Positions 51,513-63,176 of a DNA stretch of 64,000 bases are shown piece after piece. Position 1 is the first letter of the stretch. The number at the start of each line of letters is the position of its first letter. The notes under the pieces are model-generated. The model made no database searches. It was not told the DNA's origin and saw only the letters and a list, made by a program, of their open reading frames with translations. Source of the stretch: Absidia repens (taxonomy: Eukaryota > Mucoromycota > Mucoromycetes > Mucorales > Cunninghamellaceae); assembly GCA_002105175.1 (NCBI GenBank), contig MCGE01000001.1:930001-994000 (forward strand). The letters are read 5' to 3'. The translations under genes and the position numbers were made by a program.

Positions 51513-51994
51513 TGTATTCTCCTCTCCCCCCTCCTGTTAGTTAGTTATCTTTGCAATTTGTCTTGATTTACCAATAAAGTACCTTTTTTTGTCATTATAT
51601 TTATGTGTTGGTTGGATTTGGTTTAGTTTGATCATTTATATATGTAAAGGTGATGGGTTCTTGATGATGGATTTTGTCGGCATTGATATTACCGGTGTCA
51701 CATGCTGATATTACTTCGTGGCTTTGGGACTACAAATGATTATTGTGGTTTTGTCTCATTAGTTCGGTGGCAGTGAAAAAAGAAAAAAGATTTATAGTAG
51801 ACATTTGGGATGAATAGATGTTTTATGGCAGCCGCGTATAGCATTGCATAAATGAAAAAGAAGAATATATGAAAATGAATAGAATGAGATGTCAATATCT
51901 AAAATCGAGTGTGCTGCACAAAACAAAAGAGCTAATGAACAGTTACTTATTTAATATAATGGTCATTTCAAAAATTACAGTAGTATAAAAAAAG
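51513..51994. other. PPIL4 3' flank
   Basis: AATAAAG polyadenylation signal at about 51573. AT-rich sequence follows, with no gene. Confidence 0.5.
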
Positions 51995-53849
51995 GATTAT
52001 GGTGCAGTTCAGCAAGAAGGTAAAGTAAACCTTAATTGTTGCAATTTTTATATATTAAATTTCAAACCACTCTCAGATTGCGAAAAACCTATCTATTTGG
52101 TGTCAGGAAAGGGTGGGGAATGTTGAAGTGTGACTTATGATACATCTTGATCGACTTCAGTTTGGGCTTTATATTTCTTTTGTTACGCCATAAGTGAATA
52201 ATAAAATTAAAAATAAAAAATACAAAAATAAAGGGCTACTTAAATTACGGTATATCCAGTCAAGTGGAAATCAAGCTGGCGGAACGGTTAAAGTTGCATG
52301 AATGAAGAGTGAGAATACGGAAATGCTTCACGGTAACTGACTGAGAAATGTCGCTAGGACCTAAGGAGGAGGGGAGGGGGCAGACATGATCATAGAAACG
52401 CCGGAAAGCAGCTAAACTAATCTATAGTGGTGGTCACAGCACTACCAAGATTCATTTATCTGATTGGTCGAGCAGACATAATATCATATTAGGTATTAAC
52501 TGGCCTATGGCTACCAGCCAGCCACTCGTTATCTAAGGGAAAAGAGTCGTAGTAAAAGAGCTAGGAAATTGGTGTTCATAAAACAAGTGCAATAACAGCA
52601 TCTTTATTTGGAAGGTATTGATAAACACTAAACTAAAATATGGGGCTCATTGGCCTATAGGATCTAAAGGACTAATCCAAAGAGTTAAACATTCTTCAAC
52701 CTAAAGGTATAACTGTAACTTAGGTCCTGTTATACTGCATATACTTTAGAAGACACTTGAAAGACTAAAGGGACATATTTTATTGGACTACAACAACGTC
52801 ATTGCTAATCAAAAGAGATGATGGTGGTAAAGACGGGGGCGTAATATACAAGACATGAGAGAGTGACTAATGGGACAGTTTTCATAGGAGTATGTAAAAA
52901 GAGATTTATTTTATTCAGATATAGATATTAGATACAAGATATAACAAGCTAACGCTAAACTAAACTAATGGAGGCTTCAAAAAGCCAACTAACGGTGGGT
53001 CCCAAATTCTGAATCCAAAATGAAAGGGATTCCCCATGCATCTTGTAATCCCTGAGTTGAAATCCTTTCTAAACTATTTCTAAAACTAATCTATGATCAC
53101 TATAACCTCAAAGAATTTCCATGGTGAAGAAAAAGGAAGAAAGAGAGCGGCAAAAAAAAAAAAAAAAAACGGGTGAGAATAAAAATTCACGTGTGCGGGA
53201 TTTGAATTGTTTTTTGGTTTTGGACATGAAAAAGGCATCTTTTATTTAGTAACAATCAACACCATACGACATCATCAACTTGATGGTCCTCTTATCAGTA
53301 TACTAAGCTCCATCATTTAGAATCGACAACATAGTGTTATCTTCTCTTGGTGCCTTTGCGGAGGAGATGGAGCAATTTGGCTTAGTTTAGTTACCCCGTC
53401 ACTGCAAATAGTTTGCCGCTCACCTTCACTGAAGACATTTGTCATTATATTTAAATAGAATAGTTTATCATGACGCCTTTGATGGGGCTAGTTTATCTTA
53501 CATTATGTGTACTCTACAGGAAGATACCCCGCTCCACTCACACACCATAAACACCCCACCTTTAGATAGATGCCACGGCACTATCATGAGACTACATAGT
53601 TTAGTTTAGTTATCATAGTTTGTGCTTGCGTCTGAATAAAATTCGCCATGTCCTTTTACATTTACTTTCTCTCTAATATCTTAAGTTGGTTTTTTCGCAC
53701 GGATACCATAACCATATTATACAGTACAGTACTGTATAACACAGTGCTTATGCGCGTAGAATTTTTTAAAAAAAAGTTAGAAGTGTGAGGCAACTATGAT
53801 CATCCATCGTTCTCAAATGCCTACAATACTGTACTGTATGTACTAAACT

Positions 53850-53882
<33 letters not shown>

Positions 53883-54085
53883 CCGAGAGAGAATTCTTAA
53901 AATGATCTTATGATAAAAAAAGGCCGTGGTGGAAGCATGAAAAAAAGGGCTGTGAAGGACGAATAAAAAAAAAAAAAAATGAGCGCATAAAAATAGGATA
54001 ACTGAATCGCACTGGAGGTATTTACTGTAGTTCGTCCGGGTAAAGATTCCTTTTTTATTTCTTATTTTATAAAAGCAAAAAGCAT
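51995..54085 (+). repeat. Dispersed intergenic repeat, copy 9 (near full length)
   Basis: The left end TATGGTGCAGTTCAGC at about 51999 is identical to copy 10. AAGTAAACCTTAATTGTTG follows. The middle part has GAGAGTGACTAATGGGACAG at about 52858. Hairpin arms are at 53022-53032 and 53059-53069, and AATTCACGTGTGCGGGATTTG is at about 53187. The right half continues to match copy 10 (ACACCATACGACATCATCAACTT at about 53259, TAGTTTAGTTACCCCGTC at about 53383, GTCTGAATAAAATTCGCC near 53631) as far as about 54080. A 30-A run is at about 53851-53880. There is no ORF of note. Confidence 0.78.
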
Positions 54086-54694
54086 CCCAACTACGCAACC
54101 TTGTTCCTTTTTATCTATCATATTATATGATTAAAAGTTTTTACTGACAAATAAAATGTATATGTAAGACATTTTCTGTGAGACTTGCGACTTGAGACTT
54201 TTTTTTTTTTTTTTGACGTGGTATGCAATCAGTTACAAGCTCAATCTACAGCCACATAGCGAACTCAACTACTAATACAGTCACCAAAACCGTCGGCGCC
54301 GCCTAATCCCTAACAATAATCTACGCCTAACCTTGTCCATAATTAACATTCTATTGAAACACAAACGCATAACATATACGGATATATGTACATACATATG
54401 AATTCTAAAATATAAATATTGAAAAGGCTCCAGTGGAGCAAAAATGTTTTTATTATAAATGTATATATATAAAAAAAAGATATTCGATCTAAACTATGAA
54501 TACAAATGGATTGATGGAAGAAGAAGGGATGTATAAAACGGAACATGATATAAAACTAAAAAAAAGAAGGTCGGGAAGAGTGAAATGACATGATGTATAA
54601 AGTAATACTATAATATAAGTGGAGGAAAGAGCTGATGGGAAGAGGTAGTGACGGGGCTAATAAAAAAGGGGGGAAGAAGGGAGGATCCAAATTA
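54086..54694. other. Mitochondrial uL4 gene 3' flank
   Basis: AT-rich sequence with a T run at 54200-54215. No gene is recognised. Confidence 0.4.
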
Positions 54695-55749
54695 TTAGAT
54701 GGTAGCCAAAGAAGATTCCAATACACCAACGGCGCTCTTTTCCACAAAAACATTGTCATAGGTCAGTAAATCCAACACATTGGTTTCTTCAACATAAATC
54801 ACTTCACAGCGAGGGATGTTTCGAGCAGCCAATTCCAATTTTTCGTTTTCTTCATTAATGATCAAAAGCATGGTGCCATCGTCTTCGCCGTACACTTGTT
54901 GCAAAATTTGATTCAAATCGCGAGTCTTGTTGGAGTCAATGGATTGGAAAGAATCAACCACGGTCAGTTGATCTTGAGCATACTTTGTACTTAATGCCAC
55001 CCGTAAGCCAAACTCTTGTACTTTGCGAGGTAATTCTGTTCCATGATCACGAGGCTTGGGACCAAATGCAATACCACCTATTCATTAAACATATAAAAAA
55101 CCCAAAAATGATTTAGTGCTATTTTTCATAATGGTGAAATAAAGTTGTTCATGATAAACTTACCGCCTTTGATATGAGGAGCTTTCATGTTACCCTGACG
55201 TGCTTTACCACGACCTTTTTGAGGGGCCACCTTTTTATTCGAGCCTCGGATTTCGGCACGGGTTTTGGTTGAGCTGGTTCCTTGTCGCATGTTGTCCCGT
55301 TGCCAGACCACTACACGGTGTAAGATATCTTTGCGGAGAGGTGATCCGAATACCTTGGCATCAAGATCCGTAATAGACAATGGTTCATTGGTTTTGAAGT
55401 CACGGAGGAAAGCTTGTACATGAGTGGCGAATCCTATAATTCCAATAAATAGATGTCCAGTAAGTTTCGGATAACGTGATTGTTTCGTTGCAAAGAATCA
55501 ATGTTGGTATTTATCTGTGGGTATTTCGTTGTTTACCTTTTGATGCTGTTTCGGTAGCAGTGGCGAATGTACGTTGTTGTAAAGTCTATGAAAGAATCAT
55601 CACAAAGGAACGGGGTCAAAAAACAAAACAAAATAAAACAAAATAAAAACCGTAAAGGTAAATGGATATTTTTGGTTTTTGCAACAAACCTTCAAAGTAA
55701 GACCACTTGAAGCACGAGTAGCTGTCAGGAGGGAGTTCATAAAAGACAT
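54695..55749 (-). CDS. YML6: Mitochondrial large-subunit ribosomal protein uL4m
   Basis: Four exons (55749-55690, 55585-55537, 55433-55164, 55077-54695) encode 253 aa. The N-terminus is presequence-like (MSFMNSLLTATRASSGLTLK). The uL4 body contains VFGSPLRKDILHRVVVWQRD, the RNA-binding Gly/Lys loop (QKGRGKARQGNMKAPHIKGGG), FGPKPRDHG and the Rossmann-like C-terminal half (LLIINEENEKLELAARNIP, LDLLTYDNVFVEKSAVGVLE). It is part of the mitochondrial 54S subunit near the exit tunnel. Intron 1 uses an unusual GTTTGT donor; the other three junctions are canonical. Confidence 0.94.
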
Positions 55750-56033
55750 TGCTGGAAAAATAAAATAAAAAAAAATAAAGAGAGATACTACAAAAAAAAT
55801 AAGTGGTAGCCCTTGATCAATACGGAGTTTCAAAAAGTGGCTTAGGCGCGAGCCCCCCGGTGGACCGGAAAGTTCACAGGCTTATTGAAAAAACTGATAT
55901 TCCCCTTTGTAAGGGCAGGAATTAAAATATAATAAAAAAATAAAAAATAAAAACTGGAGTCTAGAGAAAAGCGGTCTCTGTGGTTGGCACTATGCTGATG
56001 CTATAAAATTCATGTCAAAAGAGTGCATATGCT

Positions 56034-57537
56034 TTATTCATTTTTGGGTTTTTTCAAATCAGAAGTGCTATCGCTATTACTATTATCTACAATTTCCTTG
56101 GCCTTGCGCTTGATGAGACTGGATAAATCATTTACTTGAGAAGAGGCAGTCAGATCCTGTGGTTTGGTTTCCCCAGCTGGTTTCGACAATCCACCGAAAA
56201 GATTCTTCAAGAGTTCCTGAGCTTCACGTTCACTATCTTGTCGATCAGATAATTCGGTAATCTATATACATGCATATATAATATGAGCACTTTATTAATT
56301 CATATACTTATTGTCATTTTTGTGGTACTTACTTTTTCATCGAGATCTGATACAAGTTCTTGAATTTCGACGATTTCCTTTTGACTGTTTTCATCAGGAG
56401 TGTGCTTCATCTTGCCTTTGTCACCGGTATCATCTTGTGTGCTACCATTTTCCAGTGTTGCCTTCCGATTTTTGAGTACTCTTTGTGCCTTTTGCAATTC
56501 GGATAGTGCTAGTTGTGGAGCTTTTGTAGAGAGTTCCAAAGCCAAAGCATACTTGTAATGAGCTTCCGCCAATTGTCGATTATCATCTTTCAGAATAGAT
56601 CGCTTGATTTCAATGGCCTTTTCAAAATCAGGCAATGCTTCATCGAATTTTTCTACCATTGTAATATATAAAAAAAAAATATCAGGTGAGCCGAATAATT
56701 CTCGGGCCATCGCCACGTTTAATCACTTATATGTATTTTGCTTACCTGTTTCAAGGGAGACATCACCCAAGCACAAAAGTACATCTGCCAGTTTCATCTT
56801 GCCATCCTCGTCCTCTGATTTTTCGTATATCAGTCGTGCAACATCTAGTACATCCCATGCCGTCTCAAAGTCATCTTCTTGAACTTCTTCATTGTCGTCA
56901 TCGTCGTTGTCATCGTCAGAAGCATCACCAGCCTTATTGCTGTCGTTTTTAGAAGATTCATCACCAGTTTCCGATGATTCAAATACAGGTTGTTCATCGA
57001 ATTGGAAGCGAGGGTTTGTATTTTCTGTTCGATATGGAGGAAGAAAACGAAAAGATATCGATTAGTCAGTAGATCTCTTCGCTTTTATTATTCAATCTAA
57101 TCATTCATTCCCTCCCGTCCTTTTGTTCCTTTGGATTACCTGCTGATGTATTCGTTTCCACTTGCTGGTGTTCCACTTCTTCGGCTGAGGCTTGAGCTGA
57201 ATTTCCAAGGACAGAGTTTCGTTGGATGGCATATTGAAGCAAGGCACGCCCATAAAGAAAGTAGGCGTCTCCGTTTTTCAAATTCAATTCACCATTGAGG
57301 GAGTCCCTAAGGTGTTGACAACATTAATGAAGGCCATCAGTACACGTAATCAGGCTAATACTCACTAATGAAAGATCCAATGGTCCTTTTCAATATTAAA
57401 ATGATGGTTGATACTTACAATTGTTGGCAAGCTTCGCCAAGCTTCACAGTACTTGTTTCATAGTCACCTTTTTCGAAAGCCTTATTTCCTTGATCTAATA
57501 AGGTCTGAATAGTAGTAGTTGATCCTTCGCTAGTCAT
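56034..57537 (-). CDS. NASP: NASP/Sim3/Hif1-type TPR histone chaperone
   Basis: Five exons (57537-57419, 57306-57140, 57024-56746, 56652-56333, 56261-56034) encode 370 aa. Divergent TPRs of the SHNi type are seen: TLLDQGNKAFEKGDYETSTVKLGEA, GDAYFLYGRALLQYA, AWDVLDVARLIYEKS and FDEALPDFEKAIEIKRSIL...AEAHYKYALALE. A long acidic Asp/Glu interruption (DDDNDDDDNEEVQEDD) splits the second TPR, as in NASP. A coiled coil and a basic C-terminal stretch (SSLIKRKAKEIVD, KKPK) follow. The family binds H3-H4 or CENP-A-H4 and delivers histones for chromatin assembly. Identity is strong at family level. Confidence 0.92.
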
Positions 57538-58494
57538 GATAAATTCAAGCAAAAGGGAGAGACGTGTCAGAAAAAGCACAAAAAAAAAATAATTCAAACG
57601 CGCGAAGCGGTGGTTAAATTAATATTCAGAATAACTAGCGTGTACGCAGCACTGAATAGCGTAGAGGTAAAATTCAATAAGGATCACTTCTCCATAGGAG
57701 TAACTTGAGTATCCATATAAAACTGTATGATCGTCTGTTAGATATCATACTGCATTATATGCTACAAAATTAATATATGAGCCATTAATTGGCAATCATA
57801 TCTTCAACTTGCAGTAAATAATTTTATTTTAACACGGAAGTGTATCTTTATAATAAAACAACATATTGATGACCAATTTTAAGGGTTGGCAACAAGGTAT
57901 GTTAATGACCCACTGACGATAGTGGATCTATGTTCCAAGAGCCATATTAGCGGGGCTTCAATACAACATTTTCAGGAACCAAAGTTTTTCACATCAAGTC
58001 ATTGACATCCACCCATTCCAGCCTAGTTACAGTACCAAAGCAACAAAATATATTTCATGTCATATTTTCCCCTCGATCCTCTTTTGTAAAACTAAACATT
58101 CATTTAAAGCAACATACAATTATCATGTTTTCCCTTTTCCCATTCAGACAGGATACTCTAAGCAACCACCATTTATAATTTTCAGACTTCACTCCAAGTC
58201 AATATGTATCACGACAAAATTGATTTTATAACCATTCATGCACATCATTCACCTTTCACCATGCGCCCAGGACTATTCCTTTTCTCGTCACTTCTTGTAC
58301 CCAGTCCACCCCAGATTAAAATGCTTTCAAACACCGGACACTATTATCAACATCTTTCTAAAACATCCACAATTTTTATTAACAATATATACATATATAT
58401 AAAAATAAAAATAATAAAACCATGTACACTCCATCAAATCATTCAAAGAATCATAACAAAACAAATAATAAATAATAAATAATCAAAGATTTTT
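57538..58494. other. NASP promoter and TMA46 3' flank
   Basis: 957 bp of AT-rich sequence with (AATA)n runs at about 58460-58485. The plus-strand frame at 58204-58482 is not convincing. No gene, RNA or repeat copy is seen. Confidence 0.45.
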
Positions 58495-59838
58495 TTATTT
58501 TTCATCTGCTACTACAGCTGAGGCTAAATATAAAAAGTAAAAAATACCAGTCAGTAATAACTCATTAATTTCTTCCTCCTAACTTTTCTTGTTTTACCTT
58601 GTTCTACAGTCAAACCACCCATCATCAAAGTCGCAATTCGTTCTTGTTCTAATCGATCCTTTTCCCGTTCTACTTCCCCTCGGTCATAGCTAGTAAGATC
58701 AAGAGCATCATCATCTTCATCATCATTGTTGGCCAATGAGGGGTTGAAGTCAAACAGATCGCGGCCAGACATGCCTTGATTTCGGCCAGCCTTCATTCGA
58801 GTTTCCTTGGCCTTGCGCACAGCAGCTTCATCCGCGTCCTTTTTGACTAACCGATTTTTCTTCCAGTTGATAAACGACTCCAAAGTGACAGGTGTGAGAT
58901 TGGATCCAAGTTTATGACGCTAAAAAAAAAAAAAAAGATACGCATATATGAATACAACAGTATATTCCTTTTGTTCTTCTTTCCTTATAGTACTTACCTC
59001 AGATTCCAAAAATTCTTCCAGAGAGATTTCAGATTTTTCTTCAACCTTACTGTTCTTTGACTTCAAAACAAATCCTGGTGGAAGGGCATGTTTGTATTTA
59101 CAGCTCAGACCTACGGGCACACATATTTATATGAGCAAGATTGATTTGATGTGATGTTTATCTCAGTCACTTACCATTACTGCATTCCCAAAACCAACCG
59201 TACTTGTTGCTTTCAATAGCTTCCAAAAAGTATTTGCACACAATATCCGTAGGTGGCTGTTTTCCAGACTTGCTGTTGACCACCTTTTCCAATTTTTCTT
59301 GATCCCATCCTTCCATTGTATCTGGGTGAAATAAAAATAAAAAGTCCACAAGGAAATATGTCAATAATGCATGTAAACCTGTATTTTTTCTTCTTCTTCT
59401 TTGAACCTTACCAGCTTCCTTCTCCTTTCGAGAGTCGGTATAAAGATCCTTCTTATCCACTTTTCGGTTGACGTTGGGGTCGTGAGAGAATTTACACTTG
59501 ACACCTTTATCACAGTTTCCATTTTTGAAGTTGACACAGAGAACAGACTTGGGATCGGTTCCAAACGGCACCTTTTGGACAATTTGAACGGGTTGGAAGA
59601 GGGCCTGGAGTTCGAGTTTTCGCTTTTCTTCGGCTGCCTTCTTTTCAGCGATATCACGTTTGACAGTAGACTTGTTGGCTTCTTCGTTATGCTTGGCTTG
59701 TGATTTCACCGTTTGGATGTATTTCTGCACTTTTGTCGACTTGTTCTTGTTTTTCATACCAAAGGTTTTGTCTTCCAATGACTTTGCAGACTTGGCCTTT
59801 TCGGCTTTAGTCTTTCCTTGTTGCTTCTTGGGTGGCAT
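58495..59838 (-). CDS. TMA46: CCCH zinc-finger protein Tma46/ZC3H15 (DFRP1)
   Basis: Five exons (59838-59412, 59321-59175, 59110-58998, 58919-58598, 58523-58495) encode 345 aa. The start MPPKKQQGKTKAEKAKSAK is diagnostic. Two CCCH fingers follow: C-x7-C-x5-C-x3-H (CVNFKNGNCDKGVKCKFSH) and C-x17-C-x5-C-x3-H (residues about 173-200, completed by exon 3, CKYKH). The DFRP region (TPVTLESFINWKKNRL, GMSGRDLFDFNPSL) binds and stabilises DRG1/Rbg1-type GTPases. The protein is ribosome-associated and cytoplasmic. The last exon contains nine codons plus the stop. Confidence 0.95.
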
Positions 59839-60296
59839 GGTGTCGAAATAAATATGTGATTAAGTGGGTAATAATATAAAGGTGAGTAGTAAATATATGC
59901 AGGGTGAATTGAAAAAAAAAGGTATCGCCAGGGAGACAAGCGAGGCAATTTAAAGAAGAAATAAGAAACTGGTAGAAAAAAGAAAAAACAAGCTATAAAA
60001 AAATTTGACACCCGCAGTGACTTGAAAAAAAGCATGAATTCTCATTGGCTGTCCAAGTCCTTTGCAGGCACATCCTTGCTGGCAGGAATTCCAACTTAAA
60101 TAATAGAATACCTGACACTATATCATTTATTAGCAGCCTTTATCAACAATTATTGGCTTACATTAGGTGAATTAATCGTAACCTATTAAATAATTAGAAG
60201 AGTCACTTTTCCTTTAGTTTACATACGGCTGAAGGAAGCCACTTTTGTAAATCCCCCCCGTCAATGAGCTATGAGATAGGCTTACTGTCACCTGAG
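59839..60296. other. TMA46 promoter region
   Basis: AT-rich sequence with A runs. No specific site is recognised. Confidence 0.4.
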
Positions 60297-62028
60297 GCTA
60301 TGGTGCAGTTCAGCCGAAACGTGAAGTGAACTTTAATTGTTGTAATTTTTTACACAGTGTTCAATTTTAAAACATTATTACACTTCTAAAAAATTGATCT
60401 AAAAACGATGGTTTTTGGGCAGGTGAAATATTTATATAAAAGATGTAAAATTGAAAGTCGGTCAGTCCACTGGTTGGAATGTAATAATCATTTTTGTCAA
60501 ATAGTTTGGTACCCAAATCTTCTGCTGCGATATGATATCCAGAAAAAAGGGCGCGAGGCTTGTTTAGAATGTATTGTCAAAACTCTATCAAGCTCCAATT
60601 CGCCGCTTTGAATGTAATTGGAGAGTCGATTTTCCTTGTTTATGTTTAGCGCTCTACCTCTACACATGCAACTCCATCTCTAAGAGCTCCAAATAAAATT
60701 CTCTTCTGGGTCCTCTTTATATTTTATATTGATAACTCAGATGACTATCTCTTGCCTATATTAATGATGTCCCCTCGCCCCCGAATTTGCATCCAATTTC
60801 ACCCACTCTCCTTCACACCCAAAATAGAGTATGCCAAGGAAGTATAAAAAAAGAAGTCGTTATTCGAATTACAATATTTCATAGCCAATAACCAACCAGT
60901 TTGTTTCATAAAGGTACTGTTATTCTAGGCATCGCTAATGTGGTCCCCAATTGTACAGTACATATTGAATGCCAGAGGTGAGGTCGTTGAAAAGTGATTT
61001 GACGAAACTAGCAACTCCCTTCCTGTCCATTTGAATATTAATAGGTGACCCTTGGGGAATATACTGGTTTTAATTGGGGATACTCTTTTTCACTATACCA
61101 TAGGCAATAGATAAAATAAATAAAAAATATTAACTCGATATATACAATATAGTACGTCTAGTTTAGTGGATGTTACACAGACAAAAAAAGGAGGGGTGAG
61201 CTACTCATTACAACGCTGGGACTGTAGTCATCAATAGGCAAAAAAGCAAAATGCTCGCCTGTGGTGACTACACGTACAGTACAGCATGACCTATATTTTT
61301 TTACATGATCAGTCGAGCAGGAATACGGCCATGTGTAGTAGTAAGTGATCTAAGACTGGAAACCAGTCCCAGTGTGTCTTTAGAGGGCAAAGTAGTCATA
61401 GTGGGTATATTAGAGGCTACCTGTTCGGTAGGACACTCACAAAACATCTACAATAACGACATTGTTCATTGTCAAATGGGTCAGAGGATGGTTAAAAAAA
61501 GGTTTCATTTATTGAATTATGTCGAATGATAAATAAAACTAATACATATTTTGATGGAAGGATCTATTGAGATGCATGAAGGAGACTAATGTGAAATTTG
61601 AAGAATGGTTAACACTGACCTAAAGGGGATATTGTAAAATGGGAGCTAAAACACCATGTAAAATATGAGAAAGGCGAATGGGACATCAGGTGTGATGACA
61701 CAACAACGGTTAACATTAATCAAAAGAGATGGCGGTAGTGAAAAAGAGATCTATTGCGCATTGCATGAGGGAGACCAATGGGACATTTTTCATTGAAGTA
61801 TGTAAAAAGTAACATATTTTATTGAGATATAGATTCAAACCATGAACAAACTAAGACTAAGCTAAGCTAATGAAGACTTCAAAAAGCAAACTAAATGGTG
61901 GCCTCAAATCCTAGATCCAAAATGAAAGGGTTTCCCCTTGCATCTTGTAATCCCTGAGCTGAACCCCATTCTAAACTAGACCTGACACTATTCTAAGTCC
62001 AACATAACCACGTAGAAACTGAATGGTG

Positions 62029-62059
<31 letters not shown>

Positions 62060-62800
62060 GGATAAATAAAAATCCACGTGGTCGGGATTTGAAATATATA
62101 TTTTTGTCTCAATGTGGCGTTTTTTTTTTTGGTGGATATAAAAATGGAAGCTTCACCTTTTGACAACCATGAACGCCATACAATGACATCAACATTATGG
62201 TTATCTTTTTATAAAAATAATCACCGCCATTCAACATCGGCAGCATTGTTGATTTTTTCTCTGGTTGCCTTCGCAGACAAAAAGGAACTATTCGACGTAG
62301 TTTAGTTTTCCCCGTCGACTGTAGAATATGTTGTCACTCAGTATAACATTACTAACACTCTTTGGTTGGAGTGGTTTATCTAACGTTATATTTATTCTAC
62401 AGCAAGATACCCCGTCCCCTTACATACCGCTAATTGTCTCACATTTAGATATTACCATAGTACTCCCATTATACCAATTCCGTTTCATTGTCGAAGTTTC
62501 TGTTTACCTCTGAATAAACTATAACTTGTCCTTTTGATTTTTCACTGTTCTCATATGCTTAGTTTGGCTTGTTGAATGGATATATCCAATTGTACCATAC
62601 AGTGCCTGTGTGTGTAGAAATAAAAAAACTGATATGTTTGTTGCACAAAATAAAAAATAAATAAGGTTTTGAAGGATGGATAAAAAAAAAATAGCAAGCA
62701 CGTAAAACTATGATGACAGTGGAAGTATTTGTTGTAGTCTAGTCGCATAAATATTCCATTTTTATTATAATAATTTTGGAAAGCGTTACTAGCTACGCTC
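60297..62800 (+). repeat. Dispersed intergenic repeat, copy 10 (longest)
   Basis: Left end TATGGTGCAGTTCAGC at about 60299. GTAGGACACTCACAAAACATC is at about 61430 and GAGGGAGACCAATGGGACATTTTTC at about 61768. The hairpin arms are at 61924-61934 and 61961-61971. A 28-A run is at 62029-62056, and ATCCACGTGGTCGGGATTTG is at about 62072. The right half matches copy 9 (CATACAATGACATCAACATTA at about 62178, GTAGTTTAGTTTTCCCCGTC at about 62297, TCTGAATAAACTATAAC near 62510) as far as about 62790. Noncoding. Confidence 0.78.
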
Positions 62801-63176
62801 ACTCTAAAAAAAAAATGCAGGCAATGACAATGCCACCAATCATATTGCTTGAGTCATGTCCTGAATACCCTCCCCCATCATAATCAACATCTCACCATCT
62901 ATATATCATAACCAGCATCCCTGTTTCCCCAAATCAAATCAAGTAACTAGATAAAATGAAGTATGTTGTAAGATTTTCTTTATTTCCTTAAAAGTGATAA
63001 ATTATGATAGGCGGATAGAAATGACAGACTGTAAATATATCATAAAGCGAAGAGGAGACGTGGGTAAGTAAAAAAAAAAAAAAAAAAAAACTAACTAGTA
63101 ATAAATGTGTAAATGCTAAGATAAAATGCGGGATATGTATGTGGTAATAAATAATCGATGTTTGTGTGTGTATCAT
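62801..63176. other. 3' flank of the final gene
   Basis: AT-rich sequence with an A run at 63070-63090. No gene is seen. Confidence 0.4.

Noticed and set aside
51995..54085. Repeat copy as an LTR retrotransposon or Helitron
   Set aside because: I saw no TG...CA-bounded direct repeats, primer-binding site, target duplication, TC...CTRR ends or Rep/RT coding sequence. The class stays open.
58204..58482. 92-codon plus-strand ORF between NASP and TMA46
   Set aside because: AT-rich, ending in Ile/Lys/Tyr repeats with no domain or splice context. Most likely chance.
61305..61529. 74-codon ORF with VVIVGILEA in repeat copy 10
   Set aside because: The same stretch is frameshifted or stopped in copies 5, 7 and 9, so it is not a conserved coding region.
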